The notes beneath the pieces were generated by a model. The model was not told where the DNA came from and ran no database searches. It worked only from the letters and a program-made list of their open reading frames with translations. From contig NZ_LIGE01000003.1 of the NCBI RefSeq assembly GCF_001297015.1, positions 1-64,000 of the forward strand: 64,000 nt of DNA, in the 5' to 3' direction. The DNA is from Pseudomonas sp. RIT-PI-r. GTDB taxonomy: Bacteria > Pseudomonadota > Gammaproteobacteria > Pseudomonadales > Pseudomonadaceae. The position numbers and the translations under genes were made by a program. This document shows positions 49,019 through 57,731 of the stretch, one piece after another. The first letter of the stretch is position 1; each line of letters begins with the position of its first letter.

Positions 49019-49834
49019 TCATTTGAGCGAAATGCACAGCAGCACAGTAATCAGCAACCCGATATAGACCCAGGCATGCACCCGATCCGGGATTCGTCCA
49101 ATCCATGGCGCGGCCAATCGAATCCCGATGAGCGAGCCAACCGTCAGCACCGCAAACGCCAGCAGATCCACATACCCGACAAACCACGCGCCCAAGTCAG
49201 CCTGACTGAACCCGGCCAGCGCCATGTACGTCAGCGTCCCAGCCACTGCCACCGGCACACTCAACGGATTGGCCATGGACGTCGCTTGCGACATGCTCAA
49301 GCCACAACGGCGCAACAGCGGCACGGTCATGACGCTGCCTCCTACACCGAGAAACGTCGCGATGGCGCCGATGCCTACACCGCCTGCGGAAATTTCCGTA
49401 GCGCCAAGTCGGCGTGGGATGACGTCTGAGTTTTGCGTGAGAAAGCCGCGTCGCAGCAGGCAGTCGACGATGGTCACGCCGAGGTAGCCGATGAATGCGT
49501 AGCGAATCACGTCGCCGCTGACCCACACCGCCGCCATTGCACCCGCGATTGCACCCAAGCCGATAAACCCACCCAACGGCCATAGGTAATGACGGATCAG
49601 GTTGCCGGCGCGGCGGCGTTTGTCGGTGGCGATCAGGGCGTTGACGATCATCACGCAGGTCGAAGTGGCGACGGCGATGTGCATTGCCGATTGGCCGATC
49701 GGGTCATCGGCGCCGTGGCTGGCGGTCAGCAGGCGATACAGCAGCGGCACGACGACAAAACCGCCGCCGAAGCCGAACAGCACGGCGGTAATGCCGGTCA
49801 GGCAACCGAAGAGGGTCAGCAGTAAATAGAACAT
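49019..49834 (-). CDS. TauE/SafE-family membrane exporter
   Basis: 271 residues with eight or so hydrophobic segments. The two-half architecture shows paired glycine motifs: TGITAVLFGFGGGFVVVPLL near the N-terminus and GIGAIATFLGVGGSVMTVPLL in the middle, as in TauE/SafE (DUF81) carriers of sulfite, sulfoacetate or other organic anions. TSTCVMIVNAL is also typical. It is transcribed divergently from an AraC-family regulator 112 bp away, which may control it. Substrate unknown. Confidence 0.85.
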   Translation of the reverse strand: MFYLLLTLFGCLTGITAVLFGFGGGFVVVPLLYRLLTASHGADDPIGQSAMHIAVATSTCVMIVNALIATDKRRRAGNLIRHYLWPLGGFIGLGAIAGAMAAVWVSGDVIRYAFIGYLGVTIVDCLLRRGFLTQNSDVIPRRLGATEISAGGVGIGAIATFLGVGGSVMTVPLLRRCGLSMSQATSMANPLSVPVAVAGTLTYMALAGFSQADLGAWFVGYVDLLAFAVLTVGSLIGIRLAAPWIGRIPDRVHAWVYIGLLITVLLCISLK

Positions 49835-49946
49835 ATCGAGATGTCCGTGTAGGGAGAGCGCTCGACGATAGAGCGGCAGCGCTTGGCCTGCTTCAGCAAG
49901 TCAGCCAATAATGTTTGCGTTTACGCCAACCACTGGGAAACGCCTG

Positions 49947-50714
49947 ATGCGCAATGTTTCGATCAATCTGCTGGATGACACCCCGCGTGCGGTGGTAGCG
50001 ATCGGTACGGATTATTCCCACGGTCACTTGCTGCCTTTTCACACGCATCGGCGGGCGCAGTTGTTGTACGGCGCGACCGGGGTGATGCAGGTCAGCACCC
50101 ATGACGGCAATTGGGTGGTGCCGCCGCAGCGCGCGGTATGGATTCCGCCGGGGGTGGCGCACGAGGTGTTGATGCTTGGGGTCAGCACGCGCAGCTTGTA
50201 CATCGAACCCGGTGCAGTGGATTTGGGGGAGCGCTGCCAGGTGATCAGTGTGTCGCCGCTGATGCGGCATTTGCTGATGGAGGCGGTGGAGTTACCGCTG
50301 ACCTATGACTTGGGCGGACGCGACGGCGTGTTGATCGATCTGTTGCTGCATGAACTGACGCGCAGTGCGCCGCTGCCGTTGCACATCCCGCTACCAACCG
50401 ACGGAAAGCTCCTGTCTCTGTGTCAGAACTTTCTGCATCAGCCGTACGCCCACCAAGCGCCACAGCAGTGGGCTGACCAATTACACATAAGCTTGCGCAC
50501 CTTCAACAGACTGTTTCGCCAACAAACCGGGTTGAGTTTCAGCCAATGGCGTCAGCAGGCTTGCGTGGTTCTGGCGCTGCCACGCTTGGCCTCGGGTCAA
50601 GCCGTGACACGCATCGCGCTGGACTTCGGTTATGAAAGCCCGGCGGCGTTCTCGACGATGTTCCGGCGGATCCTCGGGCAGGCACCGTCCGTCTGGTTGC
50701 AGGCGTCGAACTAG
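49947..50714 (+). CDS. AraC-family regulator with an N-terminal cupin domain
   Basis: 255 residues from MRNVSINLLDD; a start 12 codons upstream (49911) is possible, and neither has a strong ribosome-binding site. The N-terminal half is a cupin (LPFHTHRRAQLLYGATGVMQVST...VVPPQRAVWIPPGVAHEV). The C-terminal 100 residues hold two helix-turn-helix motifs (QQWADQLHISLRTFNRLFRQQTGLSFSQWR; VTRIALDFGYESPAAFSTMFRRILG). Likely regulates the divergent TauE-type exporter. Confidence 0.88.
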   Translation: MRNVSINLLDDTPRAVVAIGTDYSHGHLLPFHTHRRAQLLYGATGVMQVSTHDGNWVVPPQRAVWIPPGVAHEVLMLGVSTRSLYIEPGAVDLGERCQVISVSPLMRHLLMEAVELPLTYDLGGRDGVLIDLLLHELTRSAPLPLHIPLPTDGKLLSLCQNFLHQPYAHQAPQQWADQLHISLRTFNRLFRQQTGLSFSQWRQQACVVLALPRLASGQAVTRIALDFGYESPAAFSTMFRRILGQAPSVWLQASN

Positions 50715-50753
50715 GGCAAATCGAAAATTGCGTTTGATCCCGGTCGAAAACAA

Positions 50754-50769
50754 CTGTACAAAAACACAG
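50754..50769 (+). promoter_or_regulatory. LexA (SOS) box
   Basis: CTGTACAAAAACACAG fits CTG-N10-CAG with the preferred CTGTA left half. It lies 39 bp upstream of the XRE-like gene's start codon, a position suited to repression. Confidence 0.6.
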
Positions 50770-50807
50770 TACATTTTCAATCAGCACTCTTGAGCCCGGA
50801 GTACACC

Positions 50808-51125
50808 ATGGCCTCTCTTGCGATGAACCACATCCTCGAACGCATTGCCCTTTTCCAGTTCACCCCGACGCACTGCGTCCAGGCCCGAGCGATGCTGGGC
50901 TGGAGCGTGGAACAGCTATCGCGGGAGGCTGAGGTTTCGGTTGAAGACATTCATCGGTTTGAAGCACAGCAGGATGTCGCGGATGCAGCGCGACTGGCCC
51001 TCGCTTACCGGTTCGAGGCGCAGGGGCTGGTGTTCTTTCCCGGGTTTGCGCCGGGGCGTAGTGCGAGTGTTCAGGGCGTGTCGTCGGAAGCGATGGGGCG
51101 TGGGGATTTTGCGATGGCTGAGTAA
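50808..51125 (+). CDS. XRE-like helix-turn-helix protein behind a LexA box
   Basis: 105 residues from MASLAMNHIL, with GGAG seven bases before the ATG; an ATG six codons upstream is rejected. Residues about 22-75 form a lambda-repressor-like fold: CVQARAMLGWSVEQLSREAEVSVEDIHRFEAQQDV. A short C-terminal tail (VFFPGFAPGRSASVQG) follows. Probably a DNA-damage-inducible regulator. It is followed after 10 bp by a second HTH gene, suggesting an operon. Confidence 0.8.
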   Translation: MASLAMNHILERIALFQFTPTHCVQARAMLGWSVEQLSREAEVSVEDIHRFEAQQDVADAARLALAYRFEAQGLVFFPGFAPGRSASVQGVSSEAMGRGDFAMAE

Positions 51126-51135
51126 GGATAAAAAC

Positions 51136-51417
51136 ATGAGCGAGATCGAAGAAAGCACAGGCAATGTTTATCAAGATTTAGAGCTTGAGCATGCAGGCGA
51201 GATGCTGCTCAAGTCCGAGTACGCGACCAAATTGATCTCGCTCATCGAGTCCACCGACATAAGCGAATCTGAAGCCGCACAAAGACTGGGAATACCTCTG
51301 GAGAACCTGCAGCAATTACTTCGTGGAAAATTTCGAGAAGTGTCGGTTACTACTATGGCTGATTACAGCCGTAAGATTTCAGGGCTTGTTTCTGGAGCAA
51401 CCGGTTCGCCCCCTTAG
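51136..51417 (+). CDS. HigA-type HTH protein, orphan antitoxin-like
   Basis: 93 residues from MSEIEEST; AAGGA lies seven bases before the ATG and overlaps the previous stop region. The core LELEHAGEMLLKSEYATKLISLIESTDISESEAAQRLGIPLENLQQLLRGKFREVSVTTMADY is the XRE/HTH_37 form found in HigA-like antitoxins of RelE-family pairs. No HigB/RelE-like toxin is adjacent: the gene before it is another HTH protein and the next gene is a convergent hydrolase. Confidence 0.8.
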   Translation: MSEIEESTGNVYQDLELEHAGEMLLKSEYATKLISLIESTDISESEAAQRLGIPLENLQQLLRGKFREVSVTTMADYSRKISGLVSGATGSPP

Positions 51418-51438
51418 GCGCGAACCGTCTTCATCTGA

Positions 51439-52494
51439 TCAGGCGTTCTGCACCACACCCTCACTCTCCCCTTCAACCGCCAACCACCACGCCTCCCCGC
51501 GTTGCGGTTGAGCGATGTTAAACGCCTCACCCATTTGCGGCGTGGTAATGGAAATACTGCGTTCCCACGCCAGTGCCAGAATCCGGTCAAATGGTTCGTG
51601 CCACGCGTGCATCGCCAGGTCGAAGGTGCCGTTGTGGATCGGGAAGAGCCAGCGGCCTTTGAGGTCGATGTGCGCTTGCAGGGTTTCTTCGGGCTGCATG
51701 TGTACGTGCGGCCATTCGACGTTGTAGGCGCCGGTTTCCATCAGGGTCAGGTCGAACGGGCCGTACTGTTCGCCGATGCGTTTGAAGCCGTCGAAATAAC
51801 CGCTGTCGCCGCTGAAGAAGATTCGGGTGTCGCCGTCGATCATCACCCAGGACGCCCACAGGGAGCTGTTGCCATCGAACAGGCCACGGCCGGAAAAGTG
51901 CTGAGACGGTGTGGCGACGAAACGGATGCCGGCAATCTCGGCGCCCTGCCACCAATCGTACTGGCGGACCTTGCTGGCATCGATGCCCCATTTGACCAGG
52001 GTGTCGCCAACGCCCAGCGGGGTCAGGAAGTAAGTGGTCTTGGCCGCGAGTTTGAGCACCGCCGCGTAATCGAGGTGGTCGTAGTGGTTGTGCGACAGAA
52101 TCACCGCTTCGATCGGCGGCAACTGATCGATGCTGATCGGTGGCTGGTGGAAACGTTTCGGCCCGGCCCATTGCACTGGCGAGGCGCGCTCGGCGAAGAC
52201 CGGGTCGGTGATGAAGAATTTGTCGCGCAGTTTCAGCAACAAGGTCGAGTGACCGAGTCGATAGACGCTGTGATTGGGCGCTGCCAGCAGTTCTTCCCGG
52301 GTCAATGCCTGCACCGGAATAGGCGCGGCGGGCCGGGTGTTGCGCGGTTTGTGGAAAATCATGTTCCACATGATCCGCAGCATCTTGCGCAGGCCTTCGC
52401 GTTGCACAGGTGCGTGGTTGCGAAACAGCCCCTGATTCTGCCGCGAGGCTTCAGGCGTGGATGTGTTATCCGGGATCGAAACTGGATTGGCCAT
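51439..52494 (-). CDS. Metallo-beta-lactamase-fold hydrolase (NAPE-PLD-like)
   Basis: 351 residues. The MBL zinc motif is VILSHNHYDHLDY (about residue 150), with further ligands in TPSQHFSGR, FFSGDSGYFDG and LFPIHNGTFDLA. The arrangement, including VYRLGHSTLLLKL near the N-terminus, resembles the RomA/NAPE-phospholipase D group that hydrolyses phosphodiesters or lactones. An N-terminal segment to about 45 is disordered, without a clear signal peptide. It is divergent from a TetR regulator with an operator-like repeat between. Confidence 0.88.
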   Translation of the reverse strand: MANPVSIPDNTSTPEASRQNQGLFRNHAPVQREGLRKMLRIMWNMIFHKPRNTRPAAPIPVQALTREELLAAPNHSVYRLGHSTLLLKLRDKFFITDPVFAERASPVQWAGPKRFHQPPISIDQLPPIEAVILSHNHYDHLDYAAVLKLAAKTTYFLTPLGVGDTLVKWGIDASKVRQYDWWQGAEIAGIRFVATPSQHFSGRGLFDGNSSLWASWVMIDGDTRIFFSGDSGYFDGFKRIGEQYGPFDLTLMETGAYNVEWPHVHMQPEETLQAHIDLKGRWLFPIHNGTFDLAMHAWHEPFDRILALAWERSISITTPQMGEAFNIAQPQRGEAWWLAVEGESEGVVQNA

Positions 52495-52617
52495 GACTGA
52501 ATGACTCCAGAAAAACCGCGCAATTCACGGTTTTTCCACGATGGGACGATAAATGGCCAAAGCTGCACGCATAGGCCGAACTGTCTGGTTTTTAGATTGC
52601 GAGGATTAACGCAACAT

Positions 52618-52633
52618 TACACTGACCGGTGTA
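52618..52633. promoter_or_regulatory. Operator-like palindrome between the MBL hydrolase and TetR genes
   Basis: TACACtgaccgGTGTA has five-base perfect arms. A wider GCAAC...GTTGC pair flanks it. It lies in the 216-bp divergent promoter region, where a TetR-family repressor would normally bind. Confidence 0.45.
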
Positions 52634-52710
52634 GTTTCTAGGTTGCATCAAAGCGGATGACAAGTAAACTGCCAAGTGTAATTTCATCTTTTCTCTGCCG
52701 AAGCGTACTT

Positions 52711-53319
52711 ATGACAGCTCCACAGCGCCTCACCGACCGTAAACGCGAAGCCATTATCCAGGCGGCGATTGCCGAATTCCGTGCCCACGGATTCGAGATC
52801 ACCAGCATGGACAAAATTGCCGCTACCGCCGGTGTATCCAAGCGCACGGTGTATAACCATTTCCCCAGCAAAGAAGAGCTGTTCGCCGAAATTCTCAACC
52901 AGTTATGGACACGGATCAGCGCCGAGCAAACGGTCCTCTATAACCGCGATCAGCCACTGAGCGAGCAGTTACGGCAAATGCTCCAGGCCAAAGTGCAACT
53001 GATGGCCGACGAGAACTTTCTAACCCTGGCACGAGTGGCGATTGCCGCCACCATCCATTCGCCGGAGCGCGCGCAGAACATGGTCGAGCGCATGGGCGAG
53101 CGCGAGGAAGGTCTGACCGTATGGATTCGTGCCGCACAGGCCGATGGCCGCTTGAAACCGGTCGATCCGGAGTTTGCCGCGCACCAGTTGCAAGGGCTGC
53201 TGAAGACTTTTGGCTTCTGGCCGCAAATGTCGATGGGCCGCGCCGCGCTCGATGACGACATGCAGCACACCGTCGCCGAATCGGCGCTGGAGATGTTTTT
53301 GGCGCGTTATCAGCTCTAA
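52711..53319 (+). CDS. TetR-family transcriptional repressor
   Basis: 202 residues from MTAPQRLTDRKREAI, the usual position before the TetR helix-turn-helix; 18 extra codons upstream are unlikely. The DNA-binding domain is IIQAAIAEFRAHGFEITSMDKIAATAGVSKRTVYNHFPSKEELF (about 12-55). The ligand-binding domain (IAATIHSPERAQNMVERMGEREEGLTVWIRAAQADGRL) is of the AefR-like C-terminal type. It likely represses itself and the divergent MBL hydrolase. Confidence 0.88.
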   Translation: MTAPQRLTDRKREAIIQAAIAEFRAHGFEITSMDKIAATAGVSKRTVYNHFPSKEELFAEILNQLWTRISAEQTVLYNRDQPLSEQLRQMLQAKVQLMADENFLTLARVAIAATIHSPERAQNMVERMGEREEGLTVWIRAAQADGRLKPVDPEFAAHQLQGLLKTFGFWPQMSMGRAALDDDMQHTVAESALEMFLARYQL

Positions 53320-53475
53320 CTCGCCCTTCTCCTGCACCCCTCCTCGATTAAATGGCTCGGAAGGACACTGATTATTCGCGTTGGAATAAATGACAATGTC
53401 CGACAATCGACCGACGGACGGTCTGCCTGAAAAAATACTGCAAAGTATTTCAGGATGAATTTCACGCAGGGCATC

Positions 53476-54543
53476 ATGGAAAACCAACGCGGCAAAGGCT
53501 TGTCATTCGCCCGGCGCATTTACCTTCCCCGGGCTATCGGTCTGGGGATCGGTTTTTTCAGCGTCGGGGCTGCGTTGTATCCGCTGAACATGCCCGGCTG
53601 GGTTTGGGCGCTGTTGTTGTTCAACGGGTTCGCCTGGCCACATCTGGCTTATCAGATTTCTACTCGCTCGGCGTTCCCGTATCAGGCTGAACGCCGCAAC
53701 CTGGTGTATGACTCGCTGTGCGGTGGATTCTGGGCGGCATGTTTTCAGTTCAGTCCGCTGACCACCGTGACCATCCTGTCGATGATGACCATGAACAATG
53801 TCGCCGCCGGTGGCTATCGGTTGTTCGTGTTCGGCGCCCTCGCCCAACTCGCCGGCGTATTGCTGGGCTGGATGATCTTTGGTGTCCAATTCAGCCTGAC
53901 GATGACACAGGAGCAAGTCTGGGCCTGCCTGCCGATGCTCACCTTGTATCCGCTGGCGCTGGGCATGGTCTGTTATCGCCTGGCGATCAAACTCTCCCAA
54001 CACAAACGCGCACTGAGCGCCCTCAGCCGTACCGACAGCCTCACCGGCCTGCTCAACCACGGCGCCTGGAAAGACCTGCTGCACCTGAAATTTCAGCAGT
54101 GCCGCCAACACAACAGCCAAGCCACCCTGGCGTTGATCGACATTGATCACTTCAAGGCAATCAACGACAGCTTCGGGCACATCGTCGGCGATGCAGTGCT
54201 GTGGCAATTGAGTCATGACCTCAAACGCCTGCTCGATCAGCACCAGTTGGCCGGGCGCTACGGCGGTGACGAGTTCTGTGTGATCCTGCCGACACTGCCG
54301 CTGAACAAGGCTGAAGCGCTGATGGAGCAATTGCGCCAGGCATTGCAGCAATATCGTCATCCGCAGGTGCCAGACTTGCGAGTGGGTCTGAGTATCGGTC
54401 TGGCGCGGTATCAGCTCTTGTACAAGGATGCCCTCGACTGGCTGGACGATGCCGACAAAGCGCTGTACACCGCCAAACATAAGGGCCGCAACACTATCAA
54501 CGTAGCCTTGAGCCGTACCGAGACGGACAACGCCGGCGCTTAA
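53476..54543 (+). CDS. MASE2-GGDEF diguanylate cyclase
   Basis: 355 residues from MENQRGKGL (AGGG just upstream); an ATG seven codons earlier (53455) cannot be excluded. RRIYLPRAIGLGIGFFSVGAALYPLNMPGWVW opens a MASE2 membrane sensor with about five helices (to residue 170), as in AdrA/DgcC. The GGDEF domain follows: DSLTGLLNHGAWKDLL, ALIDIDHFKAINDSFGHIVGDAVL and an intact RYGGDEFCVIL active site (about 265). It should make c-di-GMP. The inhibitory RxxD site is not obvious. It stands before a soluble PAS-PAS chemoreceptor-like gene tied to c-di-GMP behaviour in relatives. Confidence 0.9.
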   Translation: MENQRGKGLSFARRIYLPRAIGLGIGFFSVGAALYPLNMPGWVWALLLFNGFAWPHLAYQISTRSAFPYQAERRNLVYDSLCGGFWAACFQFSPLTTVTILSMMTMNNVAAGGYRLFVFGALAQLAGVLLGWMIFGVQFSLTMTQEQVWACLPMLTLYPLALGMVCYRLAIKLSQHKRALSALSRTDSLTGLLNHGAWKDLLHLKFQQCRQHNSQATLALIDIDHFKAINDSFGHIVGDAVLWQLSHDLKRLLDQHQLAGRYGGDEFCVILPTLPLNKAEALMEQLRQALQQYRHPQVPDLRVGLSIGLARYQLLYKDALDWLDDADKALYTAKHKGRNTINVALSRTETDNAGA

Positions 54544-54547
54544 AAAG

Positions 54548-54604
54548 TTATACAAAATTACAAATAATTACTTTCTTGTACAACTTTATGAAGTTTTGTA
54601 TAAG
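54548..54604 (+). promoter_or_regulatory. Promoter and inverted repeat upstream of the PAS-PAS receptor gene
   Basis: TTGTAC (54576-54581) and TATAAG (54599-54604) are spaced by 17 bp, a good sigma-70 promoter. TTATACAAAA (54548-54557) and TTTTGTATAA (54594-54603) are perfect ten-base inverted repeats, the second covering the -10. The DNA is strikingly A/T-rich. Confidence 0.6.
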
Positions 54605-54733
54605 TAGCCATCTGCCAGCTAAGGAATACTGGCATTGAGCAGTCATTTCCGAATGCCGTCCGCGCATTCGGGCTGCCGGCGCGGAAATAGGGACTGAAAC
54701 CTCGATCCTCCCCACTTCCTGAGTACTGCGAAC

Positions 54734-56053
54734 ATGTTCTTCAATCGCCATAAGTCCGTCATCGACGATCTTCAGCGCACCCTCACCGAACAAGCGGGCC
54801 TGCTCGATGCGATCAATCGCTCGATGGCGGTGATCGAGTTCGACCTCGATGGCGTGGTGCTGCGCGCCAATGAAAACTTTCTCAAGACCATGGGTTACAC
54901 CGCCGAACAAGCGATCGGCCAACCGCATCGGCGCTTTTGCACACCAGAGTTCGGCCGTAGTGCTCAGTACACTGATTTGTGGTCTCGCCTGAAAAACGGC
55001 CAGTTTCAGTCCGGTACGTTTGAACGGGTCGACGGCAAGGGTCAGCCGATCTGGCTGGAAGCCAGTTACAACCCGATCAAGGATGCCTCGGGCCGTGTGG
55101 TGAAAGTGGTCAAGTACGCCATGGACGTGACCGCCAAGGTGCAGCAGGAAAGTGAGGCCAACGCCAAGTTGCAGGCGATTGACCGGGCAATGGCGGTCAT
55201 CGAATTCAACCTCGACGGCAGTATTCTCACGGCCAATCAGAATTTTCTGACGCGCATGGGTTACACCCTCGCCGAGCTGAAAGGCAAACATCACCGTTTG
55301 TTCTGCACCCCGGCACTGGTCAACAGCAGTGCTTATGAGGATTTCTGGCGGCGCTTGAACCAGGGAGAGCTTTTCCAGGGTCAGTTCGAACGCGTGGATA
55401 AACGCGGGCAAACGGTGTGGCTCGAAGCCAACTACAACCCGGTATACGACGCTGCCGGACGCTTGTGCAAAGTGGTGAAATTCGCCTCCGACGTGACCGC
55501 CCGCGTCGAGCAACACGAGCAGGACGCACGCAGTGCCAGCGCCGCTTATCACATCTCGGTGGCCACGCGAAAAGTCGCCGAGCAAGGTACGCAGGTGATC
55601 CAGCAAGCCGCCAGCGAAATGCGCGAAATCGCCGAGGACATTGCCGAATCGTCGACGTTGATTGCGCAACTGGGTGAGCGCTCCGAGCAGATCACCGCCA
55701 TCGTCAACACCATCCGCGCGATTGCCGACCAGACCAATCTGCTGGCGCTTAACGCTGCGATTGAAGCCGCGCGCGCCGGTGAACAAGGTCGCGGATTTGC
55801 CGTGGTCGCCGACGAGGTGCGATTGCTCGCGGGGCGTACCAGCGGCTCGACGGCGGAAATTTCCAGCATGATCAGCCTGATCCAGAACGAGACCCGCCAG
55901 GCCATCAAGAGCATGGAGGGCACCCGGGGTCGCGCGGCTGAAGGCGTCGAATTGGCGAATCAGGCGGGGACGGTGATTCTGCAGATTCGCGATGGCGCCA
56001 GTGAGGCGGTGGATGCGGTGAGTATGTTTGCCAATGAGCGGGCGCCGGGTTAA
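54734..56053 (+). CDS. Soluble PAS-PAS methyl-accepting protein (BdlA/Aer-like)
   Basis: 439 residues without membrane segments. Two PAS domains of related sequence (about 22-135 and 144-255; [23 protein letters not shown] versus [23 protein letters not shown]) each end in ...WLEA.YNP..DA.GR..KVVK. A methyl-accepting signalling domain follows ([40 protein letters not shown], about 325-370). The layout matches BdlA, which triggers biofilm dispersal via c-di-GMP in P. aeruginosa, and other soluble Aer-like receptors. It is downstream of a diguanylate cyclase gene, with its own promoter. Confidence 0.88.
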   Translation: MFFNRHKSVIDDLQRTLTEQAGLLDAINRSMAVIEFDLDGVVLRANENFLKTMGYTAEQAIGQPHRRFCTPEFGRSAQYTDLWSRLKNGQFQSGTFERVDGKGQPIWLEASYNPIKDASGRVVKVVKYAMDVTAKVQQESEANAKLQAIDRAMAVIEFNLDGSILTANQNFLTRMGYTLAELKGKHHRLFCTPALVNSSAYEDFWRRLNQGELFQGQFERVDKRGQTVWLEANYNPVYDAAGRLCKVVKFASDVTARVEQHEQDARSASAAYHISVATRKVAEQGTQVIQQAASEMREIAEDIAESSTLIAQLGERSEQITAIVNTIRAIADQTNLLALNAAIEAARAGEQGRGFAVVADEVRLLAGRTSGSTAEISSMISLIQNETRQAIKSMEGTRGRAAEGVELANQAGTVILQIRDGASEAVDAVSMFANERAPG

Positions 56054-56096
56054 GCCTTGTGCAAAGCAGTTAGACCGCGTCGTCGCCTTCGCGAGC

Positions 56097-56178
56097 AGGC
56101 TCGCTCCCACAGGGGTTAGGTTGATCACAATGTTTGTGAACACCCCGAATACCTGTGGGAGCGAGCTTGCTCGCGAAG
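56097..56178. repeat. REPIN, GGCTCGCTCCCACAG subtype
   Basis: CTTCGCGAGCAGGCTCGCTC... at 56097-56122, and its inverse (one C/T change in the second copy, GCGAGCTTGCTC) at 56153-56178. Confidence 0.9.
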
Positions 56179-56240
56179 GGGCCGGTCGCCATAACGCAGG
56201 GCTATAGTGACCACACGCCCCACGCCCTGCCGAGTGCACC

Positions 56241-56774
56241 ATGACCACTGAAAAACCCGCAACACCGGAATCCGCTCCCGTCGATCACCTGCGCTTCCAC
56301 CGCCCCCACGCCCACCTCAACACCACCTTCGGCAACGACACCTTCGCCCTGCGCGCCGAGGCGTTTGCGCGGTTCTTCGGCACGCCAATGTTTCTCGGCG
56401 CGCAGACGTTGATCGTGTTGTTGTGGGTCAGTCTGAACGTGTTTGGCGTAACCACCTTCGACGTCTACCCGTTCATCCTGTTGAACCTCGCCTTCAGCCT
56501 GCAATCGGCCTACGCCGCGCCGCTGATTTTGCTCGCACAAACCCGTCAGGCCGCCCGCGACAAGGCGCAAGCCGATGCCGACGCGCAACACCGTGAAGCG
56601 TTGGCACAGGCCAATACCGAGCGTCTGGCCCAAGCGGCGAAGAACACCGCGCAACTGCTTGAACTGCTGGAGCAGAACACCCGCCTCACCGAGATGACCA
56701 AAAACCTCACTGAACGTATCGCCAGCCTGACCAGCGAGCTGCACGATCACATGCGCCAGAACCCGCAGCGCTGA
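56241..56774 (+). CDS. DUF1003 membrane protein
   Basis: 177 residues. The DUF1003 signature is present: FARFFGTPMFLGAQTLIVLLWVSLN then FDVYPFILLNLAFSLQSAYAAPLILLAQTRQAARDK, giving two membrane helices joined by the F..YPF.LLN segment. A C-terminal coiled coil (EALAQANTERLAQAAKNTAQLLELLEQNTRLTEMTKNLTERIASL) faces the cytoplasm. Function is not established. Its stop abuts the stop of the convergent LysR gene. Confidence 0.88.
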   Translation: MTTEKPATPESAPVDHLRFHRPHAHLNTTFGNDTFALRAEAFARFFGTPMFLGAQTLIVLLWVSLNVFGVTTFDVYPFILLNLAFSLQSAYAAPLILLAQTRQAARDKAQADADAQHREALAQANTERLAQAAKNTAQLLELLEQNTRLTEMTKNLTERIASLTSELHDHMRQNPQR

Positions 56775-57653
56775 TCACGATAAACGCAGCGCCCGCCCCA
56801 ACTCATCGAACAGTGTCACCACCGAGCGCAACGCCCGGCAATCCGGGCGCGTCAGCAGCCACAGCGCGGTGTCGTAACCGTGCAGCGGTTCGCTTAATGC
56901 CTGCAAACCGTCGGTGATCAGAAAGTCCGGTAACGCCGCCACGCCGAGGCCTGCGCGAACCAGTTCGGTGACCGACAGCATGCTGTTGCAGCGATAGCCC
57001 GGAGTCACACCGGGCAGGTGTTGCCGACGCCAGGCGATGGTTGGGTGGTCGGGGAGAAAGTCGTCCGGGGCGATCCAGGTCGGCGCGGCCAGATCCGCCG
57101 CATCGACGTTCTGCAGATAACGCGAACTGGCGCAGACCCGGTAGGAAATCTTCGCGAGTTGCCGTCCGACCAGATGCTCGGGCGGTGTACGCGTCAGGCG
57201 CAGGGCGATGTCAGCATCGCGGCGACTGAGGTTGGCGAAATCGTTGGAGGTGCTCAGTTCGATAGTCAGCGCTGGGTATTGGGGCATGAACTGCGCCAGC
57301 GCCGGCAGCAGCAAACTCTGCAACACCGAATCGGTACAGGTCAGACGCACCGTGCCGCTGACCACTTCACCGCCCTGCTCCACGCCGATCCGCGCCGCCT
57401 CCAATGCCTGTTCAGCGCGTTCGGCTTGCTCGGCCAGCGTCTGCGCGAGGGTTGTCGGCAGATACCCGGCGCGGCTTTTTTCGAACAGTTGCTGGCCGAG
57501 TGCAGCTTCGAGACGGCGCACGGCACGAAACACCGTCGACACATCGACTTTCAACAACTGCGAAGCCCGAGCCAGAGAGCCGCCACGCACCAAGGCAAGA
57601 ATCAGGGCCAGGTCGGGGTAGTCGAGTTGATAGTGCGCGGCTGCATTGATCAC
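56775..57653 (-). CDS. LysR-family transcriptional regulator
   Basis: 292 residues from a GTG (VINAAAHYQLDYPDL), chosen because LysR proteins start just ahead of this helix; a longer open frame to 58256 runs over the divergent gene and is not used. HTH region: DLALILALVRGGSLARASQLLKVDVSTVFRAVRRLEAALGQQLFEKSRAGYLPT (about 10-65). The effector domain has GTVRLTCTDSVLQSLLLPALAQF and ELVRAGLGVAALPDFL. It probably controls the divergent glutaminase-like gene 78 bp away. Confidence 0.9.
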   Translation of the reverse strand: MINAAAHYQLDYPDLALILALVRGGSLARASQLLKVDVSTVFRAVRRLEAALGQQLFEKSRAGYLPTTLAQTLAEQAERAEQALEAARIGVEQGGEVVSGTVRLTCTDSVLQSLLLPALAQFMPQYPALTIELSTSNDFANLSRRDADIALRLTRTPPEHLVGRQLAKISYRVCASSRYLQNVDAADLAAPTWIAPDDFLPDHPTIAWRRQHLPGVTPGYRCNSMLSVTELVRAGLGVAALPDFLITDGLQALSEPLHGYDTALWLLTRPDCRALRSVVTLFDELGRALRLS

Positions 57654-57731
57654 TTGGGGAAACGCCCATATTGAGTGCGTGAACGCCAATCTATAGTGAG
57701 TGCCATCAATCAACAAGCGCAGGGAACCCCC

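Noticed and set aside
54541..54604. Possible CRISPR-like or transposon-end repeats in the A/T-rich tract
   Set aside because: Only one inverted pair exists with a clear promoter between; there are no spacers and no transposase.
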